Source: Xanthomonas sp. DAR 35659 (GTDB lineage Bacteria > Pseudomonadota > Gammaproteobacteria > Xanthomonadales > Xanthomonadaceae). From it: 64,000 nt of DNA. Every line of letters starts with the position of its first letter. The stretch's first letter is position 1. The stretch covers positions 858,001 to 922,000 of the forward strand of contig NZ_CP162488.1 of the NCBI RefSeq assembly GCF_041242975.1, in the 5' to 3' direction. Under the pieces are notes generated by a model. It had not been told where the DNA came from and ran no database searches. It was given only the letters and a program-made list of their open reading frames with translations. Shown piece by piece: positions 1-10,824 of this stretch. Made by a program: the position numbers and the translations under genes.

Positions 1-374
1 AGATGGCGGCGCTGAGCGGCGTGCCGATCGAGCGCATCGGCGCCGATCCGATGGCGGTGGCGGTGGAGTACGCACAGCGCAGCGGCGCGATCGTGGTCCT
101 GAAATCGGCGACCACGGTGATCGCCGCGCCGGACGGAGCACGCTGGGTGCACCGCGGCGGCAGCCCGTGTCTGGGCACCTCCGGGTCCGGCGACGTGCTC
201 GCCGGCATCGTCTGCGGACTGCTGGCGCGCGGCGCCAGTGCCACGCAGGCGGCGGTGTGGGGCGTGCACCTGCATGCGTGCGCCGGGGCGGCGCTGGCGC
301 AGCGGGTCGGCCCGCTGGGGCCGCTGGCCAGGGAGATCGCGCCCCAGGTTCCCGGGTTGCTCGCCATGCGCTAG
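1..374 (+). CDS. nnrD: ADP-dependent NAD(P)H-hydrate dehydratase, C-terminal part (cut by window edge)
   Basis: This is the C-terminal ~124 residues of a YjeF/NnrD-type carbohydrate-kinase-fold dehydratase, which uses ADP to convert S-NAD(P)H-hydrate back to NAD(P)H after spontaneous hydration. The signature GTSGSGDVLAGIV (nucleotide-binding loop with the catalytic Asp) lies about 60 residues into the visible part. The preceding GAIVVLKSATTVIAAPDG segment is the typical strand-turn-strand before it. The 5' end lies outside the window, so whether an N-terminal epimerase (NnrE) domain is fused cannot be seen. It converges on the SDR gene downstream, with a hairpin between them. Confidence 0.9.
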   Translation, partial: MAALSGVPIERIGADPMAVAVEYAQRSGAIVVLKSATTVIAAPDGARWVHRGGSPCLGTSGSGDVLAGIVCGLLARGASATQAAVWGVHLHACAGAALAQRVGPLGPLAREIAPQVPGLLAMR

Positions 375-396
375 CGGCGCGAACGCGGCGAATGGC

Positions 397-425
397 AAGG
401 CGGCGCCGACCTGCAGCGCCGCCTT
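397..425. terminator. hairpin between convergent nnrD and SDR genes
   Basis: The arms AAGGCGGCGC (397-406) and GCGCCGCCTT (416-425) are perfectly complementary around a 9-base loop. It lies between two convergent stop codons and is followed by only a short CTT, so it could end transcription from either side. The T-run is weak. Confidence 0.5.
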
Positions 426-456
426 CTTGGCCTCAACGATAATGCATGTTTACGCG

Positions 457-1323
457 TCAGAGCGTCGCCGCGCCGCCGGCGATGGTGATCAGCGCGCCGG
501 AGGTGTAGCTGGACGTATCGGCGGCGAGCAGCACATAGGTCGAGGCCAGTTCCGCCGGCTGCCCGGGGCGGCCGAACGCGGTCTGCGCGCCGAACTCCTT
601 CACTTCTTCCGCGTCCATGCCGGCCGGGATGAACGGCGTCCAGATCGGTCCCGGCAGCACCGCGTTGACCCGGATCTTCTTGTCCGCCAGCAGGCCGGCC
701 AGGCCGATGGTCATGTTCGCCACCGCGCCCTTGGTGGTGGAGTAGGGCAGGATGTTGGGCGTGGGCTTCTTCGAGTTGACCGAGGCGGTGTTGATGATCG
801 AACCGCCCTCGGGCATGTGCGGCACCGCCAGGCGCACTAGATGGAACGCGGCGTGCACATTGGTGGCGAAGGTCTTTTCCCATTCGTCCAGGGTGATCTC
901 GTCGAAGCTGTGGAAGTAGCGCTGGTACGCCGCGTTGTTGACCAGCACGTCGAGTCCGCCGAAGCGGTCGACCACCGTCTCCACCAGCGCCTGCGCCTGC
1001 GCGCGGTCGCTGATGTCGCACGCGTGCAGCAGCACGCGCACGCCGGCGTCCTCGAGGAGTTTGCCGATGCGTTCGGCGTCGTGCTGCTCGCTGGGCAGAT
1101 AGGCGATGGCCACATCGGCGCCTTCGCGCGCGTAGGCGATCGCCACCGCCGCGCCGATGCCGCTGTCGCCGCCGGTGATCAGGGTGCGCTTGCCCTGTAG
1201 CAGGCCGTGGCCGACGTAGCTGTCCTCGCCGTGATCGGGCGTTGGGTCCATCTTGTCGGTCAGGCCCGGGAACGACTGCTGCTGCGGCTTGAAGGGCGGG
1301 TAGGGATAGTTCGGTACCGGCAT
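457..1323 (-). CDS. SDR family NAD(P)-dependent oxidoreductase (YghA-like)
   Basis: A 288-residue classical short-chain dehydrogenase with an N-terminal extension of about 40 residues rich in Pro/Gln, as in the YghA / general-stress SDR group. Visible motifs are the Rossmann glycine motif TGGDSGIG (residues 50-57), the NNA stabilising motif (129-131), and the catalytic Ser181, Tyr194 and Lys198 (YSTTK). The downstream PGPIWTPF stretch fits the cofactor-closing segment. The substrate cannot be read from sequence; relatives are annotated as aldehyde or alcohol oxidoreductases. An AGGA ribosome-binding element precedes the ATG. It is a single gene, with 212 bases to the next start. Confidence 0.85.
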   Translation of the reverse strand: MPVPNYPYPPFKPQQQSFPGLTDKMDPTPDHGEDSYVGHGLLQGKRTLITGGDSGIGAAVAIAYAREGADVAIAYLPSEQHDAERIGKLLEDAGVRVLLHACDISDRAQAQALVETVVDRFGGLDVLVNNAAYQRYFHSFDEITLDEWEKTFATNVHAAFHLVRLAVPHMPEGGSIINTASVNSKKPTPNILPYSTTKGAVANMTIGLAGLLADKKIRVNAVLPGPIWTPFIPAGMDAEEVKEFGAQTAFGRPGQPAELASTYVLLAADTSSYTSGALITIAGGAATL

Positions 1324-1535
1324 GGCGAAATCCTGCGGTCGGGGGAGGACCCACCGTGCCCCCTCGCCGGTAAAGGCACGGCCAAGGGCGTGTCATCGTC
1401 GCGTGTGCTGCTGGGGAAGGCGACGTGTGGTGTGCGCCGTCGACGCGGTGCGATCGCTATCCGCCAGGTGTGCAGGTGCCGCGCCGCATGGCGCGCTCAC
1501 ATCGGGAAAATCCGGTGCAATGCGCCGTCGCGGCT

Positions 1536-2186
1536 TCACGCCGCTCCGGCGGCGATCGTGCGCGAGCCGAGGATGATCATGCGCAACATCGCGCTGATCT
1601 GCCGGACCAGTTCCGGATCCTTTTCCGGCGGCAGGTCCATCGCGGTGGCGCCCATCGCGAACACCAGCCGGGTGATCGCCTTGGACACCAGCGCCGGCTC
1701 GTGCAGCGGTGTCCCGTCGAGCGCGGCCAGGCGGATCAGGTCCACCCGCAGTTCTTCCTCGAAGTAGTTCAGTTCGCGGTCTACCGCCTGCTTGAATGCG
1801 TCCGAACCGACCGTGCCCTCGCGCAGCAGCACGTGCAGCAACTTGTCGTCGGCGCGCAACTGCTCCATGAAGGTTTCCACCGAACTGAGGATGACGCTGC
1901 GGTTGCTGCCGGCCGCGCGCTGCCGCGCCTGGCCGATGATGGTGCGCAGCGAACTGCCGGCCAGGTCGATCAAGGCCACCGCCAGTTCGTCCATGTCGCG
2001 GAACTGGCGGTAGAAGCTGTTCGGCGCGATGCCGGCCTCGCGGGTCACTTCGCGCAGGCTCAGGGTGGACACGCTGCGGTGCGGGCCGATCAGCTTCAGC
2101 GCCGCCGCCAGCAGGTCTTCGCGCGAGATCGCGGTCTTGCGCACCGGCAGCGCGCCCTCGGACAGGGGCGGGGAAATGGAGGTCAT
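1536..2186 (-). CDS. desT: TetR-family repressor of fatty-acid desaturation (DesT/FabR type)
   Basis: A 216-residue TetR-type regulator. The helix-turn-helix is in the first 70 residues, with REVTREAGIAPNSFYRQF as the DNA-contacting turn. The rest is the helical ligand domain expected to sense the acyl-CoA pool. The ATG at 2186 was chosen because the frame upstream lacks family similarity and the HTH sits at the usual distance from it. The gene is divergent from a ferredoxin reductase and acyl desaturase, as in the Pseudomonas desT/desCB arrangement, and a palindromic operator lies between them. The role as repressor of desCB is inferred from this synteny; FabR is the alternative name for the same family. 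Confidence 0.82.
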   Translation of the reverse strand: MTSISPPLSEGALPVRKTAISREDLLAAALKLIGPHRSVSTLSLREVTREAGIAPNSFYRQFRDMDELAVALIDLAGSSLRTIIGQARQRAAGSNRSVILSSVETFMEQLRADDKLLHVLLREGTVGSDAFKQAVDRELNYFEEELRVDLIRLAALDGTPLHEPALVSKAITRLVFAMGATAMDLPPEKDPELVRQISAMLRMIILGSRTIAAGAA

Positions 2187-2232
2187 GAGCGGGCCGCGCG
2201 AGACAAGGAGGGGATCATAGCGCCTTCCTGAA

Positions 2233-2272
2233 TATACAACTGTATAGACATCTGTATCTGCGCCTGTATAGT
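2233..2272 (+). promoter_or_regulatory. desC promoter with TetR-type operator
   Basis: A perfect inverted repeat TATACA-AC-TGTATA occupies 2233-2246. CTGTAT recurs three times at exactly 12-base intervals (2240, 2252, 2264). A -35 element TAGACA (2245-2250), a 16-base spacer and a -10 element TATAGT (2267-2272) overlap these repeats. A bound repressor would therefore cover the promoter. The -10 box ends 7 bases before the desC ATG, which suggests a leaderless mRNA. The assignment to DesT is inferred from position. Confidence 0.65.
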
Positions 2273-2279
2273 GGCAGCC

Positions 2280-3353
2280 ATGAACGCTGCCCGCCGTCCT
2301 GCTCCCAGCCGCTCCGCCACCCGCGCCCTGCACGCCTGGGTGCAGCCGGACGTATTCGATTTCTGGTCCACGCGGTTGCACCCGCTGTGGACCTGGCAGC
2401 GCCCGCGCGCGCGGCTGCTGCAGCGCGAGCGCGCCAGCAGCGACGCGGTGACCCTGATCCTCAAGGCCAACCGTCACTGGCGCGGGCTGCGCGCCGGGCA
2501 GCACGTGCAATTGGGCGTGGAGATCGACGGGCGTCGCCTGAGCCGCAGCTACAGCCCCACGCCGCTGCCCGGCGGGCGCCTGGCGATCACGGTGAAGGCG
2601 ATCGAGGGCGGCCGCGTCAGCCGGTATCTGGCCGGGCAGGCGCGGATCGGCGAGGTGTTCGAGCTGGGCCAGGCGTTCGGCGACATGGTGTTGCCGGCCG
2701 CGCCGCAGGGACGCTGGCTGTTGCTGGCGGCCGGCAGCGGCATCACCCCGATGCGCGCGCTGCTGCGGCAACTGGCCGCCGCCGGCATGCCCGCCGAGGT
2801 GGACCTGATCTATTGGGCGCGGCGCCGCGAGCAGCTGTGCTTCGTCGAGGAACTGCAGGCGCTGGCCGCCGCGCATCCGCGCTTCCGCCTGCAACTGGCG
2901 ATCACCGGCGAAGGCGCGACGCCGGCGCCGCGCGTGGACGCGCTGCCGCTGGCGCACCTGGGCGGGCTGGAGCAGGCGCAGGTGCTGGCCTGCGGTCCCG
3001 GCGGCTTCGTGCAGGCCGCGCGCGCGCGCCTGGACGGCCACGTCGCGCGCTTCCAGGCCGAAGCGTTCAGCGCACCGCTGCTGCACGATACCGAGCACGG
3101 CACGGTCGCGGTGACCCTGGCGCGCAGCGGCCGCGTGCTGCAACTGCCGCGCGGGCAATCGCTGCTCACCGCGCTGGAGGCCGAAGGCCTCAAACCCAAG
3201 CACGGCTGCCGCATGGGCATCTGCAACAGCTGCGCCTGCGGCAAGCAGTCCGGGGCGACCCGCGACCTGCTGACCGGCGCGCACGCCACCGAACCCGGTT
3301 CGCTGAAACTGTGCGTCAACAGCGCCAGCAGCGACCTGATCCTGGACCTCTGA
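2280..3353 (+). CDS. desC: ferredoxin/flavodoxin-type reductase partner of the acyl desaturase
   Basis: A 357-residue electron-transfer protein: an FAD-binding domain (RSYSPTP motif near residue 90), an NAD(P)-binding domain (AAGSGITPMRA near residues 155-165) and a C-terminal plant-type [2Fe-2S] ferredoxin domain with CRMGICNSC from Cys310 and a last Cys near 346. Such proteins pass electrons from NADPH to a membrane di-iron desaturase. The ATG at 2280 has no Shine-Dalgarno; a -10 box ends 7 bases upstream, so leaderless translation is likely. A GTG at 2271 is in frame, but it overlaps the -10 box. The desaturase gene follows after 11 bases, implying one operon. Confidence 0.87.
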   Translation: MNAARRPAPSRSATRALHAWVQPDVFDFWSTRLHPLWTWQRPRARLLQRERASSDAVTLILKANRHWRGLRAGQHVQLGVEIDGRRLSRSYSPTPLPGGRLAITVKAIEGGRVSRYLAGQARIGEVFELGQAFGDMVLPAAPQGRWLLLAAGSGITPMRALLRQLAAAGMPAEVDLIYWARRREQLCFVEELQALAAAHPRFRLQLAITGEGATPAPRVDALPLAHLGGLEQAQVLACGPGGFVQAARARLDGHVARFQAEAFSAPLLHDTEHGTVAVTLARSGRVLQLPRGQSLLTALEAEGLKPKHGCRMGICNSCACGKQSGATRDLLTGAHATEPGSLKLCVNSASSDLILDL

Positions 3354-3364
3354 AGGACTTCCCC

Positions 3365-4492
3365 ATGGCTGCTCCTCGCAACCGCGTACTGACCCCGGCC
3401 GAACTGCAGGCCTTCGGCGACGAACTCGATGCGCTGCGCGTGCGCACCGTCGCCACCCTGGGCGAGGCCGACGCGCGCTACATCCGCCGCATCGTCGCCG
3501 CGGTGCGCTACACCGGCCTGGCCGGCCGCGCGCTGCTGTTCCTGGGTGCCTTCGTGCACAGCGTGCTGCTGCCGGCGTGGATCGCCGGCGTGCTGCTGCT
3601 GACCCTGTCCAAGATCCTGGAGAACATGGAACTGGGCCACAACGTGATGCACGGCCAGTACGACTGGATGGGCGATGCGCAGCTCAACGGCAACACCTAC
3701 GAGTGGGACATCGTCGCCACCGGCGACAACTGGCGCAAGACGCACAACTTCAAGCACCACACCTATACCAACGTGCGCGGCATGGACGACGACATCGGCT
3801 ACGGCCTGCTGCGCATCTTCCCCGAGCAGCGCTGGCGTCCGTTCTACCTGGCGCAGCCGTTCGTCGCGGTGGTGTTCGCGCTGCTGTTCGAATGGGGCGT
3901 GGCGATCCAGGACCTGCGCCTGGGCCGCTGGTTCGCCGGCAAGATGAAGCGCGGCGAGCTGCGCCGCAGCTTCGCCCCGGTCGGGCGCAAGATGGGCCGG
4001 CAGATCCTCAAGGACTACGTGATCTTCCCGGCGCTGGCCGGTCCGTTCTTCCTGACCGTGCTGCTGGGCAACCTGACCGCCAACGTGCTGCGCAGCATCT
4101 GGACCTTCGTGATCATCTTCTGCGGCCATTTCACCGCCGATGCCGAGACGTTCCCGAAGGAGTCGATCAAGAACGAATCGCGCGGCCATTGGTACCTGCG
4201 CCAGTTGCGCGGTTCCTCCAACCTGGCAGGCGGCAAGCTGCTGAATGTGCTGTCGGGCAACCTCAGCCACCAGATCGAGCACCACTTCTTCCCGGACGTG
4301 CCGGCCAACCGCTACGCGGCGCTGGCGGTGGAAGTGAAGGCGATCTGCGCGCGCTACGGGCAGCACTACAACACCGGCTCGCTGCCGCGCCAGTTCGGCC
4401 AGGTGATGTGGCGGATCGTGCGCCACGCGTTCCCGAGCCGGCCGCGCGCGGTGCGGCAGGCGCAGCAGCAGCCGGTGCAGCAAGCGGGCTGA
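3365..4492 (+). CDS. desB: membrane acyl-CoA/fatty acid desaturase
   Basis: A 375-residue integral membrane di-iron desaturase. The three histidine boxes are visible: HNVMH after the first hydrophobic pair, HNFKHHTYTN shortly after, and QIEHHFFP near the C-terminus. Hydrophobic stretches flank the boxes (around residues 55-85 and 160-175, plus a pair before the last box). It would introduce a double bond into acyl chains using electrons from the reductase encoded upstream, so the pair adjusts membrane fluidity. The start ATG has a GAAGG element upstream. A strong intrinsic terminator follows. The delta-9 position is inferred from the Pseudomonas DesB precedent. Confidence 0.88.
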   Translation: MAAPRNRVLTPAELQAFGDELDALRVRTVATLGEADARYIRRIVAAVRYTGLAGRALLFLGAFVHSVLLPAWIAGVLLLTLSKILENMELGHNVMHGQYDWMGDAQLNGNTYEWDIVATGDNWRKTHNFKHHTYTNVRGMDDDIGYGLLRIFPEQRWRPFYLAQPFVAVVFALLFEWGVAIQDLRLGRWFAGKMKRGELRRSFAPVGRKMGRQILKDYVIFPALAGPFFLTVLLGNLTANVLRSIWTFVIIFCGHFTADAETFPKESIKNESRGHWYLRQLRGSSNLAGGKLLNVLSGNLSHQIEHHFFPDVPANRYAALAVEVKAICARYGQHYNTGSLPRQFGQVMWRIVRHAFPSRPRAVRQAQQQPVQQAG

Positions 4493-4534
4493 GCGGCGGC
4501 AGGCATGTCGCCTGCGACCATCGCGGAGATGTCG

Positions 4535-4566
4535 GACAGGCGGGCTTCCCCGCCTGTCGTGTTTTT
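4535..4566 (+). terminator. intrinsic terminator after desCB
   Basis: GACAGGCGGG (4535-4544) pairs perfectly with CCCGCCTGTC (4549-4558) across a CTTC tetraloop and is followed by GTGTTTTT. This is the clearest rho-independent terminator in the window. Confidence 0.88.
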
Positions 4567-4687
4567 GCTGGCAGAAATTCTGCGTATCGGGCCATCCACG
4601 CATTGCTCACATCGGGCTGCGGATCATCGGTGGCACCAGCGCAGCGCGCCCCGGTGCGCCGGTCCACCCGACTGCGCGAGGTCCGCG

Positions 4688-5128
4688 ATGAAGCCCGCCA
4701 ACCTGTTCAACACCGTCGCCAAGAAAGCCTCGTATGCGGCGGGCACGCCGTGGACGTTCTGCATCGCGCTCGGCATCGTGGTGATCTGGGGCATCAGCGG
4801 CCCGGTGTTCGATTTCAACGACACCTGGCAACTGGTGATCAATACCGGCACCACCATCATCACCTTCCTGATGGTGTTCCTGATCCAGCACACGCAGAAC
4901 GCCGATACCGCGGCGATGCAGATCAAGCTCGACGAACTGATCCGGGTCAGCGCCAAGGCCAATAACGAACTGCTCGATCTCGAGGAACTGGACGAGAAGC
5001 GGCTGGAAGAGATCCGCAGGCAGTACGAGGCATTGGCGAGGAAGGCGAGCGATGCGCTGCGCGCGCGCAGGGGCCAGCGTGATACGCCTGGCGCCGAGGG
5101 CGTTTCTGACCCGGCTGCTGGTAAGTGA
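4688..5128 (+). CDS. low-affinity iron permease family membrane protein
   Basis: A 146-residue protein with two transmembrane segments (about residues 22-40 and 52-72) followed by a charged cytoplasmic helix (ELLDLEELDEKRLEEIRR). The sequence between the helices (PVFDFNDTWQLVINTGTTII) and the following FLIQHTQNADTAAMQIKLDEL are characteristic of the bacterial low-affinity iron permease family. The name comes from weak similarity to fungal Fet4, so iron transport is not established for bacterial members. The ATG was placed where the family starts, although the frame is open further upstream. It stands alone, after the desCB terminator. Confidence 0.75.
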   Translation: MKPANLFNTVAKKASYAAGTPWTFCIALGIVVIWGISGPVFDFNDTWQLVINTGTTIITFLMVFLIQHTQNADTAAMQIKLDELIRVSAKANNELLDLEELDEKRLEEIRRQYEALARKASDALRARRGQRDTPGAEGVSDPAAGK

Positions 5129-5284
5129 GGGCTACGGGCGAACACCAGGGACTTCTTACGCGTCCACGAAGAATGGCTTTCAAGCGATAGTCCGCGCCAT
5201 TCGTGCTGGGTGCGGGCCGTGCGGCAGCGAGGCGGGCAGGCGATCAGCTCCGCCCGCTCGCGTCTATCCAACTGCCGGGCCGGT

Positions 5285-5524
5285 TCAGCTCATTGCTGGG
5301 CCGGTGGTGTGCAGACCAGCGCCGTTCCCGTCCCCTTGTGGTGGCGAACTGACTGAGACGACGTCGCCATGCGGCGGGGTGAAACTGCCGTCGTCGGGGA
5401 CGGCGCGATAGGCGCCGTCGTGCGAGAACGCCGCCGCCTGCTGTGGATTGGTGCGACGCCGGTATGCCCGGACCGCCGCAACGACGCCACCGGCCACCGC
5501 CAATTTCCAGAGTAAGCCACTCAT
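5285..5524 (-). CDS. small single-pass protein, unrecognised
   Basis: A 79-residue reading frame starting MSGLLWKLAVAGGVVAAVRAYR, i.e. a short hydrophobic N-terminal segment followed by basic residues and then a polar, Gly/Pro-rich tail. A good AGGAG ribosome-binding site lies 7 bases before the ATG, which supports this start. The frame is also open far upstream. I do not recognise a family; the N-terminus looks like a membrane anchor with a disordered cytoplasmic tail. No operon partner is evident. Confidence 0.45.
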   Translation of the reverse strand: MSGLLWKLAVAGGVVAAVRAYRRRTNPQQAAAFSHDGAYRAVPDDGSFTPPHGDVVSVSSPPQGDGNGAGLHTTGPAMS

Positions 5525-5986
5525 GGTTCTGCTCCTGTGCGGGATGTGAGCGGATCGTCCGCAACAGGCAGTTAGCGCGGAGTGGAAGGTGTGCGACTGC
5601 AGCGTGCATGGGTTTCGCGGGTGGTGCGATGCAGGTGGCCTAGCCCGGCCGCCTCGCGGCTGCCGCGAACACGTCTGGACGCACGCGTCGCGCGTGTCGT
5701 CTTCATCGGTCAGGCCTTGCGCTGTCGCCAACGCCGGCATGGCTAGGCGCGTCGTCTCTCTCCTTCTCCGGCGCCGAGCGGGATTGCGACCGGCGGCGAT
5801 CACGAGGATGAGGGCAAGGGCGGCGGCCACGAAAGCGGCCACGAAAAACGTACCGACCACCGCGACCAGGGGGGAGCGCCGCATCCGGCTGAGTCCCGGC
5901 TTGCGCGGCGGCGGCCGCGCGCGCGGAAGCACGCGCGTGTAACGGTCCGCGTGCCAGCATCGCCGCTCCTTCCCGCGGAGATGATC
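5525..5986. other. 462-base region without a confident gene
   Basis: The minus-strand frame holds a hydrophobic stretch beginning [16 protein letters not shown] near 5884, but it has no stop before merging in frame with the small gene at 5285-5524. It is therefore not called. The poxB ribosome-binding site (GCGGAG, 5975-5980) is at the right end. No repeat or clear promoter was seen. Confidence 0.5.
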
Positions 5987-7711
5987 ATGTCCAAGCCGAC
6001 CCTGGCCCGCTTGCTCGCCGAGACCTTGCACAGCGCGGGCGTGGAGCGCATCTGGGGCGTCACCGGCGACAGCCTCAACGGCCTGACCGACGCGCTGCGG
6101 CAGATGGACAGCATCGAATGGATGCACGTGCGCCACGAAGAGGTGGCCGCGTTCGCCGCCGGCGCCGAGGCCGCGGTCAGCGGCAAGCTGGCGGTGTGCG
6201 CCGGCAGTTGCGGCCCGGGCAACCTGCACCTCATCAATGGCCTGTTCGACTGCCACCGCAGCCACCAGCCGGTGCTGGCGATCGCCGCGCATATTCCGTC
6301 TTCCGAGATCGGCCTGGGCTACTTCCAGGAAACCCATCCGCAGGAACTGTTCCGCGAATGCAGCCACTACGTCGAACTGGTCAGCAACCCGGCGCAGATG
6401 CCGGAAGTGCTGCACCGGGCGATGCGCACCGCGATCCTGAAACGGGGCGTGGCGGTGGTGGTGATCCCCGGCGACGTGGCGCTGCAGGAACTGCCCAAGG
6501 GCACCTCGGCCGCGTGGCCGGCGCTGACGCCGCCGCGCATCCTGCCGGCCGACGCCGACGTGGCGCGCCTGGCCGAGCTGCTGCGCGACAGCGAGGCCGT
6601 CACCCTGCTGTGCGGCAGCGGCTGCGCCGGCGCGCACGACGAAGTGGTGGCGCTGGCCGACATGCTGGGCGCGCCGATCGTGCATGCGCTGCGCGGCAAG
6701 GAACACGTGGAGTGGGACAACCCGTTCGACGTCGGCATGACCGGCCTGATCGGCTTCAGTTCCGGCTACCAGGCCATGCTCAACTGCGACACGCTGCTGA
6801 TGCTCGGCACCGATTTCCCGTACCGCCAGTTCTATCCCAAGGACGCGACCATCGTGCAGGTGGATCGCGATCCGGCCGCGCTCGGCCGGCGCACGCCGCT
6901 GCAGCTGGGCATCGCCGCCGACGTGCGCGAGACCATCGCCGCGCTGTTGCCCAGGCTGCAGCGGCGCGAGCAACGTGGCTTCCTGGAGAAGTCGCTGGCG
7001 CACTACCGCAAGGCGCGCGCCGGCCTGGACGAGCTGGCGGTGGCGGCCGCTCCCGGCGAGCCGCTGCATCCGCAATTCGTCACCCGCATGGTCGATGCGC
7101 TGGCCGACGCCGATGCGATCTTCACCTGCGACGTCGGCACGCCCACGGTGTGGGCGGCGCGCTACCTGACCATGAACGGCCAGCGCCGCCTGCTCGGCTC
7201 GTTCAACCATGGCTCCATGGCCAACGCCATGCCGCAGGCGCTGGGCGCGCAGGCGCAGTTCCCGCGCCGGCAGGTGATCTCGCTGTCCGGCGATGGCGGC
7301 TTCACCATGCTGATGGGCGATTTCATCACCCTGGCCCAGCTCGGCCTGCCGGTGAAGGTGGTGGTCTACAACAACGGCTCGCTCGGCTTCGTGGCGATGG
7401 AGATGAAGTCGGCCGGCTACGTGGACACCGGCACCGACCTGAGCAATCCGGATTTCGCCGCGATGAGCAATGCGATGGGCATCCTCGGCCTGCGCGTGGA
7501 CGAATCGGCGCAACTGGAGCCCGCCCTGCGCGAGGCCTTCGCGCATCCCGGCCCGGCGCTGGTGGACGTGCGCGTGGCCAGCCAGGAACTGGTGATCCCG
7601 CCGGCGATCAAGCTGGAGCAGGCCAAGGGCATGGGCCTGTACCTGCTGCGCGCGGTGATGAGCGGGCGCGGCGACGAGGTGCTGGAGCTGGTCAAGACCA
7701 ACCTGCGCTGA
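5987..7711 (+). CDS. poxB: pyruvate dehydrogenase (quinone) / pyruvate oxidase
   Basis: A 574-residue thiamine-diphosphate flavoenzyme, almost the same length as E. coli PoxB (572). It would decarboxylate pyruvate to acetate and CO2 and pass electrons to ubiquinone at the inner membrane. The N-terminal Pyr domain carries the catalytic Glu in RHEE (about residue 50). The central domain fits FAD binding. The C-terminal TPP motif runs from GDGG (about residue 435) to NN, some 27 residues later. The last ~25 residues would be the membrane-binding tail by analogy. The ATG at 5987 follows GCGGAG at 6-base spacing; an ATG two codons upstream is an alternative. Confidence 0.92.
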   Translation: MSKPTLARLLAETLHSAGVERIWGVTGDSLNGLTDALRQMDSIEWMHVRHEEVAAFAAGAEAAVSGKLAVCAGSCGPGNLHLINGLFDCHRSHQPVLAIAAHIPSSEIGLGYFQETHPQELFRECSHYVELVSNPAQMPEVLHRAMRTAILKRGVAVVVIPGDVALQELPKGTSAAWPALTPPRILPADADVARLAELLRDSEAVTLLCGSGCAGAHDEVVALADMLGAPIVHALRGKEHVEWDNPFDVGMTGLIGFSSGYQAMLNCDTLLMLGTDFPYRQFYPKDATIVQVDRDPAALGRRTPLQLGIAADVRETIAALLPRLQRREQRGFLEKSLAHYRKARAGLDELAVAAAPGEPLHPQFVTRMVDALADADAIFTCDVGTPTVWAARYLTMNGQRRLLGSFNHGSMANAMPQALGAQAQFPRRQVISLSGDGGFTMLMGDFITLAQLGLPVKVVVYNNGSLGFVAMEMKSAGYVDTGTDLSNPDFAAMSNAMGILGLRVDESAQLEPALREAFAHPGPALVDVRVASQELVIPPAIKLEQAKGMGLYLLRAVMSGRGDEVLELVKTNLR

Positions 7712-7797
7712 GCCGCCGCCAGCCGCGCCGCGTTCGCCTCTGCGCGGACGCGCGCGGCACTGCTACCTTTGTCTCTTCCGTCGCGTCCCGGTGGACC

Positions 7798-10556
<2,759 letters not shown>

Positions 10557-10578
10557 GCGGCGGCGCGATGCGTGCCGC

Positions 10579-10664
10579 GGGATTGGGGATTGGGGATTGG
10601 TCGCGGCGCGCGCCGCCTGGTCCGCCGGCTGTTGCCAATCCCGAATCTCGAATCCCCAATCCCC
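10579..10664. repeat. inverted clusters of a GGGGATT heptad repeat
   Basis: Tandem GGGATTGGGGATT units at 10579-10600 are mirrored by AATCCCCAATCCCC-type units at 10635-10664. They could fold into a long stem-loop after the activator gene. The same heptad recurs at 41873, 43244 and 58148, so it is a dispersed intergenic element. Confidence 0.7.
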
Positions 10665-10667
10665 CCG

Positions 10668-10692
10668 CATCTGTCCGCAAAGCGGACAGATG
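10668..10692. promoter_or_regulatory. 25-bp palindrome, probable enhancer (UAS) for the NtrC-type activator
   Basis: CATCTGTCCGC (10668-10678) and GCGGACAGATG (10682-10692) are perfect 11-base inverted arms around AAA. The centre lies about 109 bases upstream of the predicted sigma-54 start site, a usual enhancer distance. No T-run follows, so a terminator role is less likely. The binding protein is inferred. Confidence 0.65.
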
Positions 10693-10744
10693 TGGATGAA
10701 ACGGGGACGGCGGCATGGCCGATTTCTTTCTGTATTTACTTTTT

Positions 10745-10757
10745 AATCAATAACTTA
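10745..10757 (+). promoter_or_regulatory. IHF-binding consensus
   Basis: AATCAATAACTTA matches the IHF consensus WATCAANNNNTTR at every fixed position. It sits in an A+T-rich stretch between the palindrome and the sigma-54 promoter, where DNA bending would bring the activator to the polymerase. Confidence 0.65.
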
Positions 10758-10762
10758 AAAGT

Positions 10763-10777
10763 TGGCACGGCCTCTGC
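10763..10777 (+). promoter_or_regulatory. sigma-54 (-24/-12) promoter
   Basis: TGGCACG-GCCT-CTGC matches the consensus TGGCACG-N4-TTGC at all but one position, with GG and GC separated by exactly 10 bases. The predicted start is near 10789. A stem GAGCGGC/GCCGCTC (10792-10812) lies in the short leader, immediately before the AGGAGG ribosome-binding site of the next gene. Confidence 0.8.
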
Positions 10778-10824
10778 ATTATCTCTCCTGCGAGCGGCTT
10801 CCCTTGCCGCTCAGGAGGAATCCC

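Noticed and set aside
2271..2279. GTG at 2271 as the start of desC
   Set aside because: It overlaps the -10 box TATAGT (2267-2272); the ATG at 2280 is correctly placed for a leaderless start.
5285..5884. A 200-residue minus-strand protein starting [14 protein letters not shown]
   Set aside because: It has a hydrophobic start, but it would run in frame through the shorter gene at 5285-5524, which has its own good ribosome-binding site. The middle part is not protein-like.
10668..10692. Interpretation of the perfect palindrome as a terminator of the activator gene
   Set aside because: No T-run follows, and the spacing to the IHF and sigma-54 elements fits an enhancer better; a dual role is not excluded.
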